This document shows positions 60,701-64,000 of a stretch of DNA of 64,000 nt, piece after piece. The notes under the pieces were generated by a model. The model did no database searches. It was not told the origin of the DNA and was given only the letters and a program-made list of their open reading frames with translations. How positions within the stretch are numbered: position 1 is the first letter of the stretch; every line of letters starts with the position of its first letter. Source of the DNA: Campylobacter concisus (GTDB taxonomy: Bacteria > Campylobacterota > Campylobacteria > Campylobacterales > Campylobacteraceae); the NCBI RefSeq assembly GCF_003048405.1, contig NZ_PIQS01000001.1, forward strand, positions 248,001-312,000. Direction: 5' to 3'. The position numbers were made by a program, and so were the translations under genes.

Positions 60701-62026
60701 ATGGATTTCATAATGAGCAAAAAGAATTTTTCATCGCGCTGGGCATTTATATTGGCCTGTGTTGGATCAGCAGTTGGCATGGCGAATGTCTGGGGCTTTC
60801 CTTATAAACTTGGCACAAATGGCGGTGCAGCGTTTTTACTCATCTATGTTTTTTTCATAGCTCTTTTTTCATACGTTGGTCTAAGTGCGGAGTATGCAAT
60901 CGGCAGACGTGCAAAAACTGGTACGCTTGGATCATATAAATATGCTTGGCAAAGTAGAAATTTAGGCGTATTTGGCAGTATTATTGGCTGGCTTCCGCTT
61001 GCTGGCTCACTTTGTATAGCCATCGGCTACGCAGTCATCATCGCCTACGTACTAAAAGCCCTTACCCAGGCACTTACTGGCTCATTTATGAGCGTTGATA
61101 CGAACGTTTGGTTTAACTCATTTGCACTTCAAGATTATTCAGTCTTGCCTTATCATTTTATCATCGTTGTTGGCACGCTTCTTACACTATTTTTTGGGGC
61201 AAAAAGTATCGAAAAAACAAATCAAATAATGATGCCACTGTTTTTCGTATTATTTAGCATTTTGGCTATAAATGTCGCGATGCTACCAAATGCATTTGAT
61301 GGATATAAATTCCTTTTTATCCCTGACTTTAGTAAGCTTGCAGACCCAATGGTATGGGTTTCTGCGATGGGTCAAGCCTTTTTCTCGCTCTCTATCACAG
61401 GATCTGGCATGATAGTTTATGGGGCTTACCTTTCAAAAGATGAAGATATCGTTGAAAGTGCTAAAACTACGGCTTTTTTTGATACTATCGCAGCTCTTGT
61501 GGCCGCTCTTGTTATGATCCCAGCGGTCTTTGCCTATGCTATGGATCCAGCCGAAGGTCCAAAGCTGCTTTTTGTAACGCTTCCAAAAATTTTACAAAAC
61601 ATGATCGGTGGACAAATTTTTGCCATTATTTTATTTACAGCTGTTATCTTTGGCGGTATCACCTCGCTTCAAAATATGTTTGAAGTAGTCGCCGAGTCAC
61701 TAATGCATAAATTTCCGTTTCTTAGTAGATTTTGGACACTCACACTACTTTGTGCAGTTTGCTTTGGCATAGGAGCATTTATGGAGCCTATTAGCAGTTG
61801 GGGGCCTTGGATGGACTTTGTGTCGATCTATATTATTCCAATCGGCGCGGTAATCGGTGCTATTTCTTGGTTTTGGATTATTAAAAAAGATGAAATTTTA
61901 GATGAGATAAATTCTGGAGCAAATAAATCTTATGGTAACTTCTGGTATTTTGTAGGTAAATTTATCTACGTTCCACTAACATTTTTACTTTGTATCATAG
62001 CCGTAAGTAAGGGAATTTCTTTTTAA
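60701..62026 (+). CDS. Neurotransmitter:sodium symporter family transporter
   Basis: 441 residues with about 11 membrane segments, the short bacterial NSS form. Helix 1 has GSAVGMANVWGFPYKLGTNGG, the sodium and substrate site region, and helix 6 AFFSLSITGSGMIVYGAYL. Such symporters import amino acids (Trp, Tyr, Leu) with sodium. The ATG at 60701 or at 60713 could start it; neither has a good ribosome-binding site. Substrate unknown. Confidence 0.9.
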   Translation: MDFIMSKKNFSSRWAFILACVGSAVGMANVWGFPYKLGTNGGAAFLLIYVFFIALFSYVGLSAEYAIGRRAKTGTLGSYKYAWQSRNLGVFGSIIGWLPLAGSLCIAIGYAVIIAYVLKALTQALTGSFMSVDTNVWFNSFALQDYSVLPYHFIIVVGTLLTLFFGAKSIEKTNQIMMPLFFVLFSILAINVAMLPNAFDGYKFLFIPDFSKLADPMVWVSAMGQAFFSLSITGSGMIVYGAYLSKDEDIVESAKTTAFFDTIAALVAALVMIPAVFAYAMDPAEGPKLLFVTLPKILQNMIGGQIFAIILFTAVIFGGITSLQNMFEVVAESLMHKFPFLSRFWTLTLLCAVCFGIGAFMEPISSWGPWMDFVSIYIIPIGAVIGAISWFWIIKKDEILDEINSGANKSYGNFWYFVGKFIYVPLTFLLCIIAVSKGISF

Positions 62027-62056
62027 ATTTAGCTCACCAAAAAATAAGCTAAATTT
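62025..62056. terminator. Bidirectional terminator between NSS and DUF411 genes
   Basis: AAATTTAGCT and AGCTAAATTT form a perfect 10-bp stem with a 12-base loop, overlapping the NSS stop codon and followed by AAAAATTTTT. It ends both convergent transcripts. Confidence 0.75.
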
Positions 62057-62070
62057 AAAAATTTTTGAAG

Positions 62071-62520
62071 TTATCTTAGTTTTTTTGTGCCAATATAAGT
62101 GGCAAAAATTTCTTGTGAGCCATCTTTTTTAAATAAAATAACATCGTATTGCTCGGCTTTACTGCCTTGTTCCATGCCTTGACTCTCCATCGGCATGCCA
62201 GGTACTGCGATACCAACTACATCTTTTGGCTTAAGCTCTAGTAGGCGCTTTACCTCATCGGCTGGAACATGACCTTCTATGATATATCCATCGATGATTG
62301 CTGTATGGCAGCTTGAAAGCTCTAGCGGCACGTTAAATTCTTTCTTAACTTTAGCTATATCATCTACTTTTATGACCTCTTCGCTAAATCCAGCCTTCTG
62401 CATCGCCTCACCCCAGCTAGTACAACATCCACAAGTTGGGCTTTTATAGACCTTCATATCAGCCGCGAACGCAAGTGTTGCAAAAAAGCCAAGGGCCAAA
62501 AATACTAATTTCTTCATCAT
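62071..62520 (-). CDS. DUF411 exported metal-binding protein
   Basis: 149 residues: signal peptide (MMKKLVFLALGFFATLAFA; start at the first or second Met), then KVYKSPTCGCCTSW with a C-x-C-C metal or thiol motif, ELSSCHTAIIDGYIIEGHVPADEVKRLL and AVPGMPMESQGME. DUF411 proteins are often near copper genes and are thought to handle copper in the periplasm. No copper gene is seen beside it. Confidence 0.9.
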   Translation of the reverse strand: MMKKLVFLALGFFATLAFAADMKVYKSPTCGCCTSWGEAMQKAGFSEEVIKVDDIAKVKKEFNVPLELSSCHTAIIDGYIIEGHVPADEVKRLLELKPKDVVGIAVPGMPMESQGMEQGSKAEQYDVILFKKDGSQEIFATYIGTKKLR

Positions 62521-62625
62521 TTTCCTTTACGTAAAATTTGCAAAATGATATAGCTCACATTTAAATTTTATATAAATGCTTAATATTGCTTGCTATAATT
62601 CGCCAAAATTTACAAAAGGCACTTT

Positions 62626-63594
62626 ATGTTTTCATCATTTTTTAAAGATAAAAAATGGGCACTCTGGGCTTATGGCGGAGCGATATTTATCATCTTGCTT
62701 CTTGTTTATCAAACGCACCTAAATGTCCGTATAAACGAGTGGTATAAAAATTTCTACGACATCGTACAAAACTCAAAGGATCATAATGTAAGTGAGTTTT
62801 GGCGAGAAATTTTTAACTTTATAAAAATCGCTATGCCTTACGTCGTGACTTACACTGTGATCTCGTTTTTTGCTAGCCACTGGGTCTTTCGCTGGAGAGA
62901 GGCGATGACATTTAGATATCTAAAATTTTGGCAAAACTGTAAGAGCGATATCGAGGGTAGCTCACAGCGTATTCAAGAGGATGTTTACCGCTTTGCAAAG
63001 ATAATGGAAAGTCTTGGCGTGCAGGTTTTAAGGGCGATCATGACGCTAATTGCCTTTATACCAGTGCTTTGGGAGCTAAGTAAGAGCGTGAGCTTGCCTT
63101 ACATCAAAGATATCGAAGGCTCGCTTGTTTATATCGCTTTAATAATTAGCATCGGTGGCTTAATTATTTCGTGGTTTGTTGGTATTAAACTCCCACATAT
63201 CGAGTATAATAACCAAAAAGCAGAAGCTGCATTTAGAAAAGAGCTGGTTTACGGCGAGGATGATAAGTCTAAATTTTGCCAGCCAAACGTCATGCTAGAG
63301 CTGTTTACGGGCGTAAAGTTAAATTATTACAAACTATTTTTGCACTATGGCTACTTTAACCTTTGGCTCATCTCTTTTTCACAAATTCTTGTCATCGTGC
63401 CTTACATCATCATGGGCAATGGCCTATTTAGCGGCGTTATAACGCTTGGTGTGCTTATACAAGCTAGCAATGCCTTCTCGCAGGTCAGAGAGAGTTTTAG
63501 CGTCTTTATCGATAACTGGACGACAATAACAGAGCTAAGGTCTGTAAATAAGCGTTTGAGAGAATTTGAGAGAAATATAAACTATAAGGCGTAA
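62626..63594 (+). CDS. sbmA: SbmA/BacA-like peptide transporter
   Basis: A 322-residue inner-membrane protein with about seven hydrophobic segments. It has SbmA-type NEWYKNFYDIVQN, FASHWVFRWREAMTFRYL and QRIQEDVYRFAKIMESLG segments. SbmA/BacA import proline-rich antimicrobial peptides, microcins and thiazole antibiotics by proton gradient without an ATPase domain. Length is somewhat shorter than E. coli SbmA (about 400). AAAGG precedes the ATG. Confidence 0.88.
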   Translation: MFSSFFKDKKWALWAYGGAIFIILLLVYQTHLNVRINEWYKNFYDIVQNSKDHNVSEFWREIFNFIKIAMPYVVTYTVISFFASHWVFRWREAMTFRYLKFWQNCKSDIEGSSQRIQEDVYRFAKIMESLGVQVLRAIMTLIAFIPVLWELSKSVSLPYIKDIEGSLVYIALIISIGGLIISWFVGIKLPHIEYNNQKAEAAFRKELVYGEDDKSKFCQPNVMLELFTGVKLNYYKLFLHYGYFNLWLISFSQILVIVPYIIMGNGLFSGVITLGVLIQASNAFSQVRESFSVFIDNWTTITELRSVNKRLREFERNINYKA

Positions 63595-63906
63595 GGGTTA
63601 AATTTAAGATATAGCGTCTAAATTTTGATTTATGCGGTCATAAACCAAGCAGCACACTGAATACACTTTGTCATCAGGTAAGTATCAGGCAAATTTTAAA
63701 ATTAGAGCTGGCATATCACGGCTCTAAATTTAGTGGCAAGTAGCTACGAGACCTAAATTTAGCAGTCTGCTAAGGCGAGTGAATGAGATTTTAAAATTTG
63801 CAAAAAAGTAAATTACTATTTTTGATATCACAAAATTTAAATTTATCCATTCGTTTAACAATGCATATCTAACTCAGGCTATAATTTTAGTCCAAAAAGG
63901 ATAAAA
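63595..63906. other. Intergenic region with hairpin and promoter
   Basis: 312 bases with no gene. TTAGAGC (63702-63708) and GCTCTAA (63721-63727) pair around 12 bases and may terminate the SbmA-like gene. TATAAT lies at 63880-63885, and AAAAAGGA at 63894-63901 is the ribosome-binding site for the next gene. Confidence 0.55.
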
Positions 63907-64000
63907 ATGAAAAAATTTCTACTTACATTGTTAGCGACTAGTTTGCTCTTTACTGGCTGCTCAAGCGTTACAAAAGCAGGCGTTGTTGGTGCTGATCGTA
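63907..64000 (+). CDS. Lipoprotein, 5' part only (possible M48-type peptidase)
   Basis: 31 codons to the window edge. Starts MKKFLLTLLATSLLFTGC, a clear lipoprotein signal with lipobox FTGC, then SSVTKAGVVGADR. The GVVGADR stretch recalls exported M48-family (LoiP/YggG-type) lipoproteins, but the catalytic HExxH lies beyond the window, so this is a guess. Confidence 0.6.
   Translation, partial: MKKFLLTLLATSLLFTGCSSVTKAGVVGADR

Overview
The window reads as part of a Campylobacter chromosome, most likely the C. concisus group. Evidence: AT-rich DNA with TATAAT-type -10 boxes and weak -35 boxes; a CjaA-type cysteine-binding lipoprotein; a CmeDEF-type efflux set with a very short adaptor; and two gene strings that, as I recall them, follow C. 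jejuni order (uvrB/two small genes/pseudopilin/priA/ispG, and fliP/glmU/coaBC/hypothetical/uppS/prepilin peptidase/lptG/truA). Species is inferred, not proven.

Layout. 1-2.7 kb (+): end of a cysteine/polar amino acid ABC transporter operon ending in cjaA. 2.7-17.6 kb (-): one long glycan operon read from a promoter near 17.6 kb: manB, a broken manC, a GDP-heptose pathway (gmhA, hddA, gmhB, hddC), a GDP-sugar 4,6-dehydratase and two other SDR enzymes, three glycosyltransferases (one frameshifted), an ABC-2 exporter and a WbaP/WcaJ-type initiating transferase. It looks like an O-antigen- or capsule-like polymer containing a (6-deoxy-)heptose, exported by an ABC transporter. 17.7-19.7 kb (-): groES-groEL with a CIRCE operator and sigma70 promoter. 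19.8-25 kb (+): AsmA-like protein, Fsr-type MFS transporter and an orphan 12-helix membrane protein made of two similar halves. 25.1-27.1 kb (-): uvrB. 27.2-34 kb (+): two small proteins, a pseudopilin, priA, ispG, dnaB, comEC. 34-43.4 kb (-): motA-motB-fliP running without a break into a cmeDEF-like RND efflux set, a second TolC-type gene and a DMT permease. 43.5-49.9 kb (+): glmU, coaBC, unknown, uppS, prepilin peptidase, lptG-like, truA. 50.2 kb (-): comEA with an unusual lysine-rich tail. 50.9-56.4 kb (-): a complete rRNA operon 16S-tRNA-Ile-tRNA-Ala-23S-5S. 56.5-64 kb: ridA, an unknown gene, two-subunit class I fumarase, a CNNM/CorC-type protein, an NSS transporter, a DUF411 protein, an SbmA/BacA-like transporter and the start of a lipoprotein gene.

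How the parts work together. The glycan operon supplies its own activated sugars, builds the chain on undecaprenyl phosphate and exports it. Its composition is mosaic: the manB/manC end is GC-rich and the rest very AT-rich, and manC carries two lesions close to the change in composition. Four DNA-uptake or pseudopilus parts (comEC, comEA, a pseudopilin, the prepilin peptidase) are spread across the window. No CRISPR array, insertion sequence, prophage or plasmid function was seen. The most unusual items are the paired lesions in the glycan operon, the duplicated orphan membrane protein, a nested inverted-repeat element beside uvrB, and the fused motility/efflux operon.
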